From contig JALNXB010000005.1 of assembly GCA_023230585.1 (NCBI GenBank), positions 21,443 to 85,442 of the forward strand: DNA of 64,000 nucleotides, read 5' to 3'. The notes beneath the pieces were generated by a model. That model was not told where the DNA came from, did not search any database, and was given only the letters and a program-made list of their open reading frames with translations. This DNA comes from a bacterium (GTDB lineage Bacteria; Ratteibacteria; UBA8468; B48-G9; JAFGKM01). Every line of letters begins with the position of its first letter. Position 1 is the stretch's first letter. The position numbers and the translations under genes were made by a program. Shown here in pieces: positions 25,897 through 34,751 of the stretch.

Positions 25897-26514
25897 TTAG
25901 ATTTCTGTATATTTGTAATCTAAAGGAATTCGATTTTTATCATATACCTGTTTAAGTTTATCTTTTGAACTAACAACAATATTATTAAAATAGTTGTTAC
26001 CTTTACTATCAATATCTACAAGGAAAGGACCAAAATTTTTTACATCAAAAATCCACGTCGCTTCGGTGGCACCTATATCTTCAAGAAAAAACACTCTCTC
26101 TACCCTCACAATCTGTCTTGCTAAAAGAACAGGGTATATAGCTATAGGGGCAAGGTGTACCGCACCAATTTTTTTCATAGCGTCCGTAGTTGTCTTTCCC
26201 ATTGTTCCTTTCCCTATAAGAGCCCTTGTTTTTAGTTTTTCAATAAGAATACCTGCATACTTTTCCATTCTTATGCTTGTTGTGGGAGTTAAACCTAATA
26301 CCTCCCAACTCGAATTATCCTTTTTCATCACAGGACCTACGTGCATCATTACATTTATATTTGAATAATCCAGTTCAGGAAGAATGTTTTCCTCCACCGC
26401 TCTTATATAAAAGGACTCTCTACCGGTAAATATTTTTCCAGTAAGAACAACCTGTTCTCCAACATTTAGGTCTCTTGTCTGTTTTTCATCAAGAGGTAAA
26501 ATAAGTTCTCTCAT
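25897..26514 (-). CDS. Fe-S hydro-lyase beta subunit (tartrate dehydratase/class I fumarase type)
   Basis: A 205-residue protein matching the beta subunit (or C-terminal half) of class I fumarases and L-tartrate dehydratases. Visible blocks are LTGKIFTGRESFYIRA, MMHVGPVM, TTSIRMEKY, ALIGKGTMGKTTTDAMKK and the end block TEATWIFDVKNFGPFLVDIDSKGN. It swivels onto the alpha subunit to complete the [4Fe-4S] active site. Its start overlaps the alpha gene by 4 nt, and an AGGAG ribosome site lies inside that gene. Fumarate, tartrate and mesaconate-type substrates cannot be told apart by eye. Confidence 0.92.
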   Translation of the reverse strand: MRELILPLDEKQTRDLNVGEQVVLTGKIFTGRESFYIRAVEENILPELDYSNINVMMHVGPVMKKDNSSWEVLGLTPTTSIRMEKYAGILIEKLKTRALIGKGTMGKTTTDAMKKIGAVHLAPIAIYPVLLARQIVRVERVFFLEDIGATEATWIFDVKNFGPFLVDIDSKGNNYFNNIVVSSKDKLKQVYDKNRIPLDYKYTEI

Positions 26515-27452
26515 TGGGTTTCTCCTCTTTCAAACCAATCTGGATAATCAGCAAATTCAATTTTTCCATCAGGGTATATTCTCGCAGTAGCACGACGGCA
26601 TACTGAACACTGACAGTTGAAAGCAACCGGAAGAGCAGCAGTATGAGAAGCAGCATATTCTATATGGAGATCCAGAAGCGAAACTCCTCCCCCCAGCCCC
26701 ATTGAACCTATCATAAGAGAGTTTATATCTTCCATTAAAGAAATCTCCATATCTGAAATAAGTTTTTCAGGGTGCCTGCTACCAACAGGTATTAGAAGTG
26801 CAGATTCTTTTGCCAGTTTCATGCATAAATCAGCTGTACCTCCTATGCCTACGCCTATAAGATTGGGCGGACAACTCTTCCCCGCTTCCATTGCCCTTAA
26901 AGCAGAATCTATAATAAATTTTTTTATACCTTTAATTCCATCCACAGGTGTTGTCATTCTATAAAATGTGCCAAAAATTTCTGACCCCCCACCTTTAGGA
27001 GTAAATGTTGCTTCTATATAATCTATCTCTGAAGAAAACTTTATCTCTATTTTTGGAAGAAACTGTATCACATTAGTTCCTGGATTATACCTTGTTAAAG
27101 GATGTACCATAGTTTTACGCAAGTAATTTTTTTGTGTTGCTTTTTTTACAGCGTCGCAACATATTTCATATATAGAAGAGAATCCTTTTTCAAGTAAAAC
27201 ATTGTTACCTACCCTGAAATAAAAAAGAGGATACCCAGTATCGGGACACGCCAACAAAGATTCTTTTTCACAAGTATTCAGATTATCAAGGGTTGTTTTT
27301 ATGCTATATTCGGCCATACTACCTGAAACTTCTTCGTTGGCAATTGTCTTGATACAATCTTTCACATCTTCAGGGACAGTTGTAACACTCTTTACAATAA
27401 GGTTATCCAACACTTCTTCGATTCTTGAATTAAGTATTACATTTTTTTTCAT
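26511..27452 (-). CDS. Fe-S hydro-lyase alpha subunit (tartrate dehydratase/class I fumarase type)
   Basis: A 313-residue alpha subunit of the oxygen-sensitive [4Fe-4S] hydro-lyase family. The first cluster Cys lies in ACPDTGYPLFYFRVG, and further Cys occur in SCPPNLIGVGIGG and in the QCSVCRR block near the end. The region KGGGSEIFGTFYRM is typical of the substrate-binding part. It is an iron-sulfur enzyme, in keeping with low-oxygen life. It lies 6 nt after the C45-like gene and just before the beta subunit, so all are in one operon. Confidence 0.92.
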   Translation of the reverse strand: MKKNVILNSRIEEVLDNLIVKSVTTVPEDVKDCIKTIANEEVSGSMAEYSIKTTLDNLNTCEKESLLACPDTGYPLFYFRVGNNVLLEKGFSSIYEICCDAVKKATQKNYLRKTMVHPLTRYNPGTNVIQFLPKIEIKFSSEIDYIEATFTPKGGGSEIFGTFYRMTTPVDGIKGIKKFIIDSALRAMEAGKSCPPNLIGVGIGGTADLCMKLAKESALLIPVGSRHPEKLISDMEISLMEDINSLMIGSMGLGGGVSLLDLHIEYAASHTAALPVAFNCQCSVCRRATARIYPDGKIEFADYPDWFERGETQ

Positions 27453-27458
27453 AATTTC

Positions 27459-28730
27459 TCACATTAATTTTCTTAGTTCTTTATACGCTTCTTTTAAAAG
27501 AGAGGATGTATCATTCTTTAAATTGAACGCATCTTCTTCCCATTTGTTTATCTGGGATAATAGTTTTTCGTTATCTATATCTCCTGAATATTGTTTGTTT
27601 TTAAAAGAGAAAAACCCGTTAAGTAAAGGAAGATAAGTATTAGTGTAAGAGACAGGGATAGGAATAAAAAAAGAATATAATGGATTGCTACAACAAGCAT
27701 AATTTAAAGAATTCATTGGGTTTTCTTTATCAATAATTTGAAATTGAGCCGATACTGTATCAAACATATTGCATCTACCATTTTTACATAAACTGTTAGG
27801 AAGATTTTTTGTGTCTCTTGTAAAAGAAGAGATAACTTTTGGTGAAAGGGTATCAATATTTTTTTTAAGAAGGTATTTTAACCTTTTTCTACGGGTAAGA
27901 GTATTTTCTGATGGTGGTTTAGATTCCCATTTTTTTGCCGTAGGAGTTGTAAAATTGTTAGTAGTAACCCAACTTCCTTCTAAAATAAATTTAGAAGTAT
28001 ATTCCTGAAAATTGTTTTCTACCAGAAGCCCTTTTTGAGTATCTGTAAATAAAAATATATTACCTTTCTTACCGCTAGCGCCTCCTAAAACTTTTTCATC
28101 GATCAGTTTTTCTATCAAAGGAGGGATATCATCTACCGAACTTGCTCTCTCAGAAATATATCTCATTATATGGCATTGGTTTAGTAAAGGTTTACCAGAA
28201 GGGTCTTTAACAAAAGAACCCGTATTATTAGCCCCAGCTAAACACTTCTCATTAAAAAAATGAGCATATCCCATATTTCCTATATCTCTACCTGCTTGAG
28301 AAGATAAAAACCCTTTACTCTTCAAAGAAAAAAACGATTGAGGGAAGTTTTTTTGATCTCTTATTTTAAGCAGTATATTTCTTTTTGGTTCGACAAGTAG
28401 AAAAGAAGAACAATTTAAAAAGTTATCTTGATAAAAATTTGGAGGTAAATTAGAATAAAATCCGTGAGGCAAACAATTTAACAAAATTAAGTTATCTACA
28501 TCAATACCAGTAATATCTGATTGACCTTTAATTTCCTCAAGCCAATGAGGTGAGATACGAGAGAGTATGGAAGTAAAATCTTTTATCCGAGCATTTAAAA
28601 TATTGGTAGGAAGTTTTTTTATACTCTGTATTTTTTTAATTAACTTGACATGTAATAAAAGTGTTTCTTTTGTATACTTACCTATTTTTTTACCGTTTTG
28701 ATAAGCAGTACCACTTAATTCAATGAACAT
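27459..28730 (-). CDS. C45-like autoproteolytic acyltransferase/hydrolase (Ntn fold)
   Basis: A 423-residue protein resembling the C45 family of Ntn hydrolases (acyl-CoA:6-aminopenicillanic acid acyltransferase type). In that family, self-cleavage before a Cys exposes the nucleophile. Here Cys107 in NFLNCSSFLL is the best candidate. Later blocks IGNMGYAHFF, CLAGANNTGS, LGGASGKKGNIFLF and WVTTNNF match the family's beta-strand pattern and Asn/Thr positions. No signal peptide is visible. It is the first gene of the operon with the Fe-S hydro-lyase and the M20 amidohydrolase. GGAG precedes the ATG. It may hydrolyse an amide or peptide bond, but the substrate is unknown. Confidence 0.72.
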   Translation of the reverse strand: MFIELSGTAYQNGKKIGKYTKETLLLHVKLIKKIQSIKKLPTNILNARIKDFTSILSRISPHWLEEIKGQSDITGIDVDNLILLNCLPHGFYSNLPPNFYQDNFLNCSSFLLVEPKRNILLKIRDQKNFPQSFFSLKSKGFLSSQAGRDIGNMGYAHFFNEKCLAGANNTGSFVKDPSGKPLLNQCHIMRYISERASSVDDIPPLIEKLIDEKVLGGASGKKGNIFLFTDTQKGLLVENNFQEYTSKFILEGSWVTTNNFTTPTAKKWESKPPSENTLTRRKRLKYLLKKNIDTLSPKVISSFTRDTKNLPNSLCKNGRCNMFDTVSAQFQIIDKENPMNSLNYACCSNPLYSFFIPIPVSYTNTYLPLLNGFFSFKNKQYSGDIDNEKLLSQINKWEEDAFNLKNDTSSLLKEAYKELRKLM

Positions 28731-28822
28731 TTTTCACTCCAATTGAACTACATCAAAAGGTTTTATTCTTTTAATATTTCAAGTAATAAACCTTTTACTC
28801 ACACTTAGCAATTCAAAAAAAG

Positions 28823-28894
28823 TAGCGGGATGGGGATTCGAACCCCAGACGGGCCGGGTATGAGCCGACTGCTCTGCCACTGAGCTATCCCGCC
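28823..28894 (-). tRNA. tRNA-Met (anticodon CAT), elongator type
   Basis: A 72-nt cloverleaf on the minus strand with an anticodon arm of GTCGG-CTCATAC-CCGGC, giving anticodon CAT. The D arm is GCTC...GAGC and the T arm is TGGGG-TTCGAAT-CCCCA. It lacks the three G-C pairs at the base of the anticodon stem that mark initiator tRNA, so it is an elongator Met. tRNA-Ile2 with modified C cannot be fully excluded. The first acceptor pair is G-T and CCA is not encoded. Confidence 0.93.
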
Positions 28895-28951
28895 AAAAAA
28901 TAAATCTTTTATTTATTATTATATGAGATTTACTATTTTACTCTTTTTTTA

Positions 28952-29539
28952 TTATTTTTGCAAATAAAGGGCAAGTTGTTTAAACGCATTTGCTCTATGG
29001 CTTCTAATATTTTTCTCTACACTGGTTAGTTGTGCAAAAGTTTTTCTTTCAGGTAAAACCATAAAGACAGGGTCGTATCCAAACCCATTGTTGCCTTTGG
29101 GTTCAAAAGAAATAAACCCTAAAACCTCACCTTTAAAAATTTTTATCCCTTTTGAGTCAATAAAAGCGATTACTGTCACAAATTTTGCTACCCTATCTTC
29201 AATGTTTTTATAGGTTGATAGCAAGTTAAGAAGTTTTTTTATATTTTCCTGGTCATTACCGTGTTCTCCAGAAAACCTTGCAGAATTAACCCCCGGTAAA
29301 CCACCAAGTTTATCAACCTCAAGTCCAGAATCTTCACCAGCAACCGGTTCTGTATGAAGTTTTTCTTTCAAATGTAAAGCTTTCGTAAGAGCGTTCTCTT
29401 CAAAAGTTTTCCCTGTCTCTTCAGGAAAAAATATATCTGAAGGTGTTGGTAGAACGGCAATATTTGTTAATTGCATTATCTTCTCAACTTCTTTAATCTT
29501 ATTAAGGTTTTTAGTAGCCAAGTAAAAATAGGATTTCAT
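28952..29539 (-). CDS. rdgB: XTP/dITP diphosphatase (RdgB/HAM1)
   Basis: A 195-residue non-canonical purine NTP pyrophosphatase that removes dITP and XTP from the nucleotide pool. Family features are LATKNLNKIKEVEKIM at the start, EETGKTFEENALTKA, GEDSGLEVDKLGGLPGVNSARFSGE and GFGYDPVFMV. Length is normal. The gene begins inside the end of rph (29-nt overlap), a common pairing in bacteria. Confidence 0.95.
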   Translation of the reverse strand: MKSYFYLATKNLNKIKEVEKIMQLTNIAVLPTPSDIFFPEETGKTFEENALTKALHLKEKLHTEPVAGEDSGLEVDKLGGLPGVNSARFSGEHGNDQENIKKLLNLLSTYKNIEDRVAKFVTVIAFIDSKGIKIFKGEVLGFISFEPKGNNGFGYDPVFMVLPERKTFAQLTSVEKNIRSHRANAFKQLALYLQK

Positions 29540-30251
29540 CTTTCAGTATCTCTCGCTCAATTTCAATAATCTCTTTTATACCCTTTTCTGATATTTCAAG
29601 AAGTGAAGAGAGTGATTTTTTATCAAAAGGCGCTCCCTCTGCTGCACCTTGTATTTCAATAAATTCACCATTACCTGTCATAACAACATTAAAATCAACA
29701 GACGCAACTGAATCTTCTGAATAATCAAGGTCTATCAAATGTTTTCCATAAACTATGCCAACACTTATAGCAGCAAGGTAATCCCTTAAAATCGGCAACT
29801 TAATCTTGCCTGATTTTTTAAGTTTTGAAAGTGCCTCTACAAGAGCTATAAATGCTCCTGTTATTGCTGCTGTTCTTGTGCTGCCATCTGCCTGTAAAAC
29901 ATCACAATCAACATAAAGTGTTCTTTCTCCGATTTTTTGCAAATCAAGAATTCCTCTCAAAGAACGACCTATCATTCTTTGTATCTCTTGGCTTCTACCT
30001 GCAAGATTAGAGTTTCTTTGGCTTCGCTGGTTTGTTGAGGCTGGAAGTAACGAATACTCAGCAGTAAGCCAACCGTTCCCAGTATCTCGTAAAAAAAACG
30101 GGACTTTATCCTCTTGGTTAACAGCACATATAACCTTAGTGTCTCCAAGTTCTATCAAACATGACCCGAGAGCATATTTAAGAAAACTTTTTGTAATTTT
30201 TAGTTCTCTTATTCCCGATTCACTTCTGTTGCCTCGTCTTTTCAATTCCAT
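29511..30251 (-). CDS. rph: ribonuclease PH
   Basis: A 246-residue phosphorolytic 3'-to-5' exoribonuclease that trims tRNA 3' ends. Because the visible tRNAs have no encoded CCA, 3' trimming before CCA addition matters here. Conserved blocks are RRGNRSESGIRELKI, SLLPASTNQRSQRNS, GRSLRGILDL and DCDVLQADGSTRTAAITGAF. It lies 22 nt after lptD and overlaps rdgB by 29 nt. Confidence 0.96.
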   Translation of the reverse strand: MELKRRGNRSESGIRELKITKSFLKYALGSCLIELGDTKVICAVNQEDKVPFFLRDTGNGWLTAEYSLLPASTNQRSQRNSNLAGRSQEIQRMIGRSLRGILDLQKIGERTLYVDCDVLQADGSTRTAAITGAFIALVEALSKLKKSGKIKLPILRDYLAAISVGIVYGKHLIDLDYSEDSVASVDFNVVMTGNGEFIEIQGAAEGAPFDKKSLSSLLEISEKGIKEIIEIEREILKDEILFLLGY

Positions 30252-30273
30252 TTTATTAATTCCTTATATAGTT

Positions 30274-32181
30274 TTAAAGAAAAATAGGAGACAAAAAAAT
30301 ATAGAAAGAAAAATCTTCATCATTCTTTCTTATCTTCATATTCAACTCCCAACAATGTAACTTCTTCCATATTTCAATTGTCCTACGGTTAAAAGAGGCA
30401 TCGTTCACATCATAACAAAGGTTGATAGCATATTTCCAACTACTACCTACGCTATGATTGAATCCTGCATTAATACCTGATATATCTCCTTGCTCATCAT
30501 ACCTTGTTCCAAATGAAAATTGTTTATCTTTATAGTCTACAACCATATCATTTGCACCAAAAACATATTTACCTTTCACCATATCCCATTGATTGTCTCC
30601 TAATAAAGATATATTTTTGGTTATTTTAAAATCGTATTTTAAGGTTGTTTCTTCAAAATCTTTATTGGTTATATTATATAGGTTCTCAAACGAAATAATC
30701 TGAGGGTATTTTTCATAACGCCATATTGACCAGTCCAATGCGGTTTTTGCATAAAGACCATTGTTTATGTTCTCCACTCTATCAAAATATTCAAGCTTAT
30801 CTTTATTGTATTTTGCTGTTCTGTATAAGAGAGAAAATGATGGGTTCAAATATCCTACAAAATCTGTCTCTTCTCTTTTTAATAGGATTGAACTTTTTAA
30901 TCCTATCTCACCCAAAAGATTCAATCTGTTTTCTTCAGAATTTCTATAGTCAACCCCTGCCAATGATATGTATGGTGAAAAAACAAAATATCCAGATTCA
31001 TTACGAGTAGAAAGAGTTAAAGACTCAACACTTCTTAAGGTATACTCTTTATCTTTATAAAAATTTGTTATACGGAAATCATTTTCTAAATATATGGGGG
31101 TTTGAGGCACTTTTAATATTGGAGTATAAAACCTCAACTCTGGTATTTTTTCTATATTTAAAAAATCGTCTCCTGCACTATCTCTAAATCCTATATGAAA
31201 AATTCCACTTTCAAAATTCTTAGTTAATGCAATATGGTTGTAGGTTCTACTTTTATTGTAGTATGTGTCTTTAAAGAAATCATAAAAAAAATCTTTATCA
31301 TACATCCATCTCCAATCAATAATAACATTAAAAGGTATACTGGAAAGAGAAAAAGGTTTAGATAGTTCAGTAAATCCACCATATTCAAATTCACCCTTAT
31401 CAAATTGATAAGAAAGAAATGCAGATAGTTTAAAATTCTTATCTTCAGAAACAACCTCAGGACCAGCACCTATACTTTTTGTGCCAATATTAACTTTTGT
31501 GGCTAATGAGATATCAGAAGTTTCTGAGACTCTATGATTAAATATCATCTCCAATGTTTTACCCACACGGGAAGTATGCCCTGTACTTATCAAGAAAGGT
31601 GATGACTTGGTCTTATAATCAATGGTAATACGCGGAAAATAAAAGACAGCAAATTTTTCTCCAAGAAAAAGTTTCATCTTTTCTGCTTTCAAGTAATCTT
31701 TATGCACATACTTAATCTTCTCCACAGCCAACCTATAATGAGGGTTCTCTTTATCGCAACTTGTTATATACCCTTTATACAAAAAAAGTGTTGTTTTATC
31801 TCTCTCTACTTTTTCTGCTTTTCCATATAAAGGTGGAACTTTAAAGGTAGAGTTAAGCATTACTCCTTCTTCTTGGTACACATTATAAAAAAAACTTTCA
31901 GCCCTAAAAGTTCCTTCTATGGTTTCAACATCAACAACCCCTTCTATATTTATTTCACCTGTAGATTGGTTAAATATTGCTTCGTTACATATAATATTTA
32001 TATCATCCAAAACAACTTTTACGTTGCCTGAAAGAATAAATTTATAAGGTTCACTTGACTCATCAAACTCAACATTCAGGTTGTCTGAAGTATAATAGAT
32101 GGTCTTACCGGCAGGAAACAGCGAGCTACAAAAAAAAAGAAAAACCAATATAAGAAAAGATGTTATAAACTTTATCTTCAT
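30274..32181 (-). CDS. lptD: LptD/OstA-like LPS-assembly outer-membrane protein
   Basis: A 635-residue exported protein with a signal peptide (1-23). The N-terminal OstA/jellyroll domain (about 25-135) has alternating strands such as SGNVKVVLDDINIICNEAIF. It is followed by a region with paired Cys and Pro-rich block LFLGEKFAVFYFPR, and then a large beta-barrel with aromatic strand ends finishing at a terminal Phe-Leu. It resembles LptD, which inserts LPS into the outer membrane. It is shorter than E. coli LptD (784). No strong ribosome site is visible. Its presence argues for an LPS-bearing outer membrane. Confidence 0.8.
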   Translation of the reverse strand: MKIKFITSFLILVFLFFCSSLFPAGKTIYYTSDNLNVEFDESSEPYKFILSGNVKVVLDDINIICNEAIFNQSTGEINIEGVVDVETIEGTFRAESFFYNVYQEEGVMLNSTFKVPPLYGKAEKVERDKTTLFLYKGYITSCDKENPHYRLAVEKIKYVHKDYLKAEKMKLFLGEKFAVFYFPRITIDYKTKSSPFLISTGHTSRVGKTLEMIFNHRVSETSDISLATKVNIGTKSIGAGPEVVSEDKNFKLSAFLSYQFDKGEFEYGGFTELSKPFSLSSIPFNVIIDWRWMYDKDFFYDFFKDTYYNKSRTYNHIALTKNFESGIFHIGFRDSAGDDFLNIEKIPELRFYTPILKVPQTPIYLENDFRITNFYKDKEYTLRSVESLTLSTRNESGYFVFSPYISLAGVDYRNSEENRLNLLGEIGLKSSILLKREETDFVGYLNPSFSLLYRTAKYNKDKLEYFDRVENINNGLYAKTALDWSIWRYEKYPQIISFENLYNITNKDFEETTLKYDFKITKNISLLGDNQWDMVKGKYVFGANDMVVDYKDKQFSFGTRYDEQGDISGINAGFNHSVGSSWKYAINLCYDVNDASFNRRTIEIWKKLHCWELNMKIRKNDEDFSFYIFLSPIFL

Positions 32182-32203
32182 AGTAGAAAAACTTCACATA
32201 ACC

Positions 32204-33610
32204 TTAGAATGACACCAATGAAAAATTGAGATATTTTTCAAATGCCTCCTTAATTGGAGCAAGCACATTATCAGGAACAACACTTACATGGTGACGATGT
32301 CCAAGGTAGCCTATAGTCTGAAGAATCTTCTGTAGGTTTTCTATCTTTGCAACGCCAGCACATCCAAAAAAATCGGCTGGTATAGGGTCATCAGTAAACT
32401 GGGCTTCACCAGCATAAAATTCAAGTTTCCCATCACGGGTTAGCATACCACCATAAGTAAATGGTCCTTCGGATATTATTCCTTGATTACACCCAAACGA
32501 ACACCCTTGCCCAACACTGTTTGCTAAAATAACGTGGTCAACAATTTTACCTTCGGTTTTCATCATCTTTTTTGGAACAGGGCCACAATGAAAAAGTATA
32601 CACTTATCTTCTTCTTCACCATAATTATTGTTCCAATCAAGGCATGTAACAACATTTCCAGAAGCCCTGCTTAAAGCGTACATAGTCACAGCATTACCTA
32701 CATCTACCTCACAAGCGGCGGGTATTCCCCGATTGTTCAGTTCACTCAAGACTACACAAGGAGAAATATTAAGCACCTCTTGCATCTCAGTCCAACAACG
32801 TAGAGCGATTGCGTCAAGTTGATACTCTTCTATTATCTCATCAAGCACAACGGCAAGTTTAACAATAGTTTCAAAAGAAGAATGAGGTACACCCTGCCAA
32901 TCAGAATAACTGCTTAAGACCGATTTTTTCTTTTTAATAGAAGAGCAGTTAGATTTAAGAAGTTTCATACGGTGAAAAATAGACGATAAATCAAAAGTTT
33001 CCACAGTAATACCGTGACTCTGTAAAGCTACCTCATCTATCCTAACTGTCTTAAAAGGGGTTGTTCGAGCACCTATAGCTCCAACTGTCATTTTTCTCAT
33101 TCCTTTGACAACCCTGCAAAGTCTATCAAAATAATCAATATGAGCTTTAAAAGCATTGTTTTTAGGATGGATGGTGTGGGGAGTTAAAGCTGTAAAAGGT
33201 AAATTATATTGACGAAAAAGATCCATAATAGATAATTTTCCACAAAAAGCATCTCTTCTGAGTTCAGGTCTCATCTTATCAAGTTCATCTGGGTATGCCT
33301 GAACCAATATTGGAACACCTGCTTCTTCAAGTGCGTTAATTGCCCCTGATTCATCTCCAAAATTGGGAAGAGAAAGAATTACTCCATCAAATTTCCCTCT
33401 ATTTTTTTTCAGAAATTCTGCATATATTTTACCTTCAGCAACAGTCTCTACTGCTCCAAATCTGGTAAGTTTTTCATCAAGAACTATACTTTTATGGCCT
33501 GCCTTTTTTAAGGTATCGGACATTTCTTTCCTTGCCGATTCAATAAGAGAACCAGGAAAGAAACCTCTATTGCCAAAAAATAATGCAAACGTTGATTTTT
33601 GTGAAAACAT
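32204..33610 (-). CDS. L-fucose/L-arabinose isomerase-like protein
   Basis: A 468-residue protein of the fucose/arabinose isomerase fold. It has an N-terminal alpha/beta domain (LFFGNRGFFPGS, VILSLPNFGDE), a central domain with GAIGARTTPFKTVRIDE around residue 180, and ALRCWTEMQ near 270 carrying a candidate metal-binding Glu. A C-terminal barrel contains CDWNNNYGEE and LFHCGPVPKKM. Enzymes of this fold isomerise aldoses to ketoses with a divalent metal. The family also contains members of unknown substrate, and this one should not be named as either isomerase. GGAGG lies before the ATG. It ends a run of three same-strand sugar genes. Confidence 0.8.
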   Translation of the reverse strand: MFSQKSTFALFFGNRGFFPGSLIESARKEMSDTLKKAGHKSIVLDEKLTRFGAVETVAEGKIYAEFLKKNRGKFDGVILSLPNFGDESGAINALEEAGVPILVQAYPDELDKMRPELRRDAFCGKLSIMDLFRQYNLPFTALTPHTIHPKNNAFKAHIDYFDRLCRVVKGMRKMTVGAIGARTTPFKTVRIDEVALQSHGITVETFDLSSIFHRMKLLKSNCSSIKKKKSVLSSYSDWQGVPHSSFETIVKLAVVLDEIIEEYQLDAIALRCWTEMQEVLNISPCVVLSELNNRGIPAACEVDVGNAVTMYALSRASGNVVTCLDWNNNYGEEEDKCILFHCGPVPKKMMKTEGKIVDHVILANSVGQGCSFGCNQGIISEGPFTYGGMLTRDGKLEFYAGEAQFTDDPIPADFFGCAGVAKIENLQKILQTIGYLGHRHHVSVVPDNVLAPIKEAFEKYLNFSLVSF

Positions 33611-33687
33611 ATCATTCCCTCCCTATGTAGAGAGATAGTATATAAAAAAAAGAAGAAGACTTGTTTTAAAGTATAACGTTTTCTCTT

Positions 33688-34707
33688 TTATAAAGGTTTA
33701 ACATCAACAGGAGCATCCTTTTTATAGGATTCCATTATTGCTTCAATAACATTTACAGCGCTAATCATATCATCGAGAGGCATAACAAATTTTTTCTTAT
33801 TAATGATAGCGTCAATAAAATGGTCAATTTCAGCTTTAAGAGCACCGCCAACTATACCGTTATACTCTGGCCAATGAGAAATATCTGGCAACTCATAAGG
33901 CACATCTGTATCTTTTTCTCTATATATTTCTACCCCTTGGTTAAACTTATTAAGGATTGCTGTTGCTTTAGAGCCATATATCTCAAGGTTTGATTTCAAA
34001 CCACAAGGAAAATTGGCTGGTAGTACCCAACTAAATTCAAGGTGAGCTACTGCATCTTTTCCAAGATTAGCAAGAACGTAGATACAGTCTTCACTCTTCC
34101 ATTTTTTGTTAACTTTAACTACCCGTTGAGCAAAAACACGGGTAATTCTTTTTCTTGTACACCACTGTAACGCATCTATATCGTGTATCCCCACATAAAA
34201 AAGCATAGAAGTAGAATCTTTTAACCGTTTTGCAATAAGTCTGCTATTTCTTCTTCCAGCAGAAACATGTATAACATCTCCTATCTCTTTATTCTTTACA
34301 GATTCATACATTCTTACATAACCCGGTTCAAAACGGAGTAGATGCCCTACCATTATTCTTACACCGTTTTCTTTGCACACTTCCTTAATTTTTTTACAAT
34401 CTTTCACAGTTCTTGCCATAGGTTTTTCAAGCAAAATATGTTTTCCTGCTTTTGCTGAGGCAACTACCGGTTCAACATGATTATCATCAGGTAGACAGAT
34501 ATCAACAGCATCAAGATCTTCATTAGCAAGCATCTCCCGATAATCGGTGTAAAAAGCAGCACCGAGACTCTTCTTTAATTCTGCCCCTCTGCTTTTATCA
34601 ACATCTGCAATTGCTACAAGTTCAGCACCGTGAGATTCAGCATAAATACGAGCATGGTAAGTACCTATAAAACCAGCTCCTATAACTCCTACTCTCAATT
34701 TCCCCAT
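33688..34707 (-). CDS. Gfo/Idh/MocA family oxidoreductase
   Basis: A 339-residue NAD(P)-dependent sugar or inositol dehydrogenase of normal family length. The dinucleotide-binding GAGFIG is at residues 10-15 and the catalytic EKP at 94-96, followed by the GGAL...EIDHFI block near the C-terminus. Unlike the gene at 3070, it keeps the EKP lysine. AGGAGG lies before the ATG. It stands between a TIM-barrel epimerase and an isomerase-like gene, which suggests a short sugar or cyclitol breakdown pathway. Confidence 0.92.
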   Translation of the reverse strand: MGKLRVGVIGAGFIGTYHARIYAESHGAELVAIADVDKSRGAELKKSLGAAFYTDYREMLANEDLDAVDICLPDDNHVEPVVASAKAGKHILLEKPMARTVKDCKKIKEVCKENGVRIMVGHLLRFEPGYVRMYESVKNKEIGDVIHVSAGRRNSRLIAKRLKDSTSMLFYVGIHDIDALQWCTRKRITRVFAQRVVKVNKKWKSEDCIYVLANLGKDAVAHLEFSWVLPANFPCGLKSNLEIYGSKATAILNKFNQGVEIYREKDTDVPYELPDISHWPEYNGIVGGALKAEIDHFIDAIINKKKFVMPLDDMISAVNVIEAIMESYKKDAPVDVKPL

Positions 34708-34751
34708 TTCTTCCTCCTTTTAGCTTGTTAACAAAACAGTTAAAGATTGTA

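Noticed and set aside
30726..31010. 94-codon ORF on + opposite lptD
   Set aside because: Antisense frame of a conserved gene without a start site.
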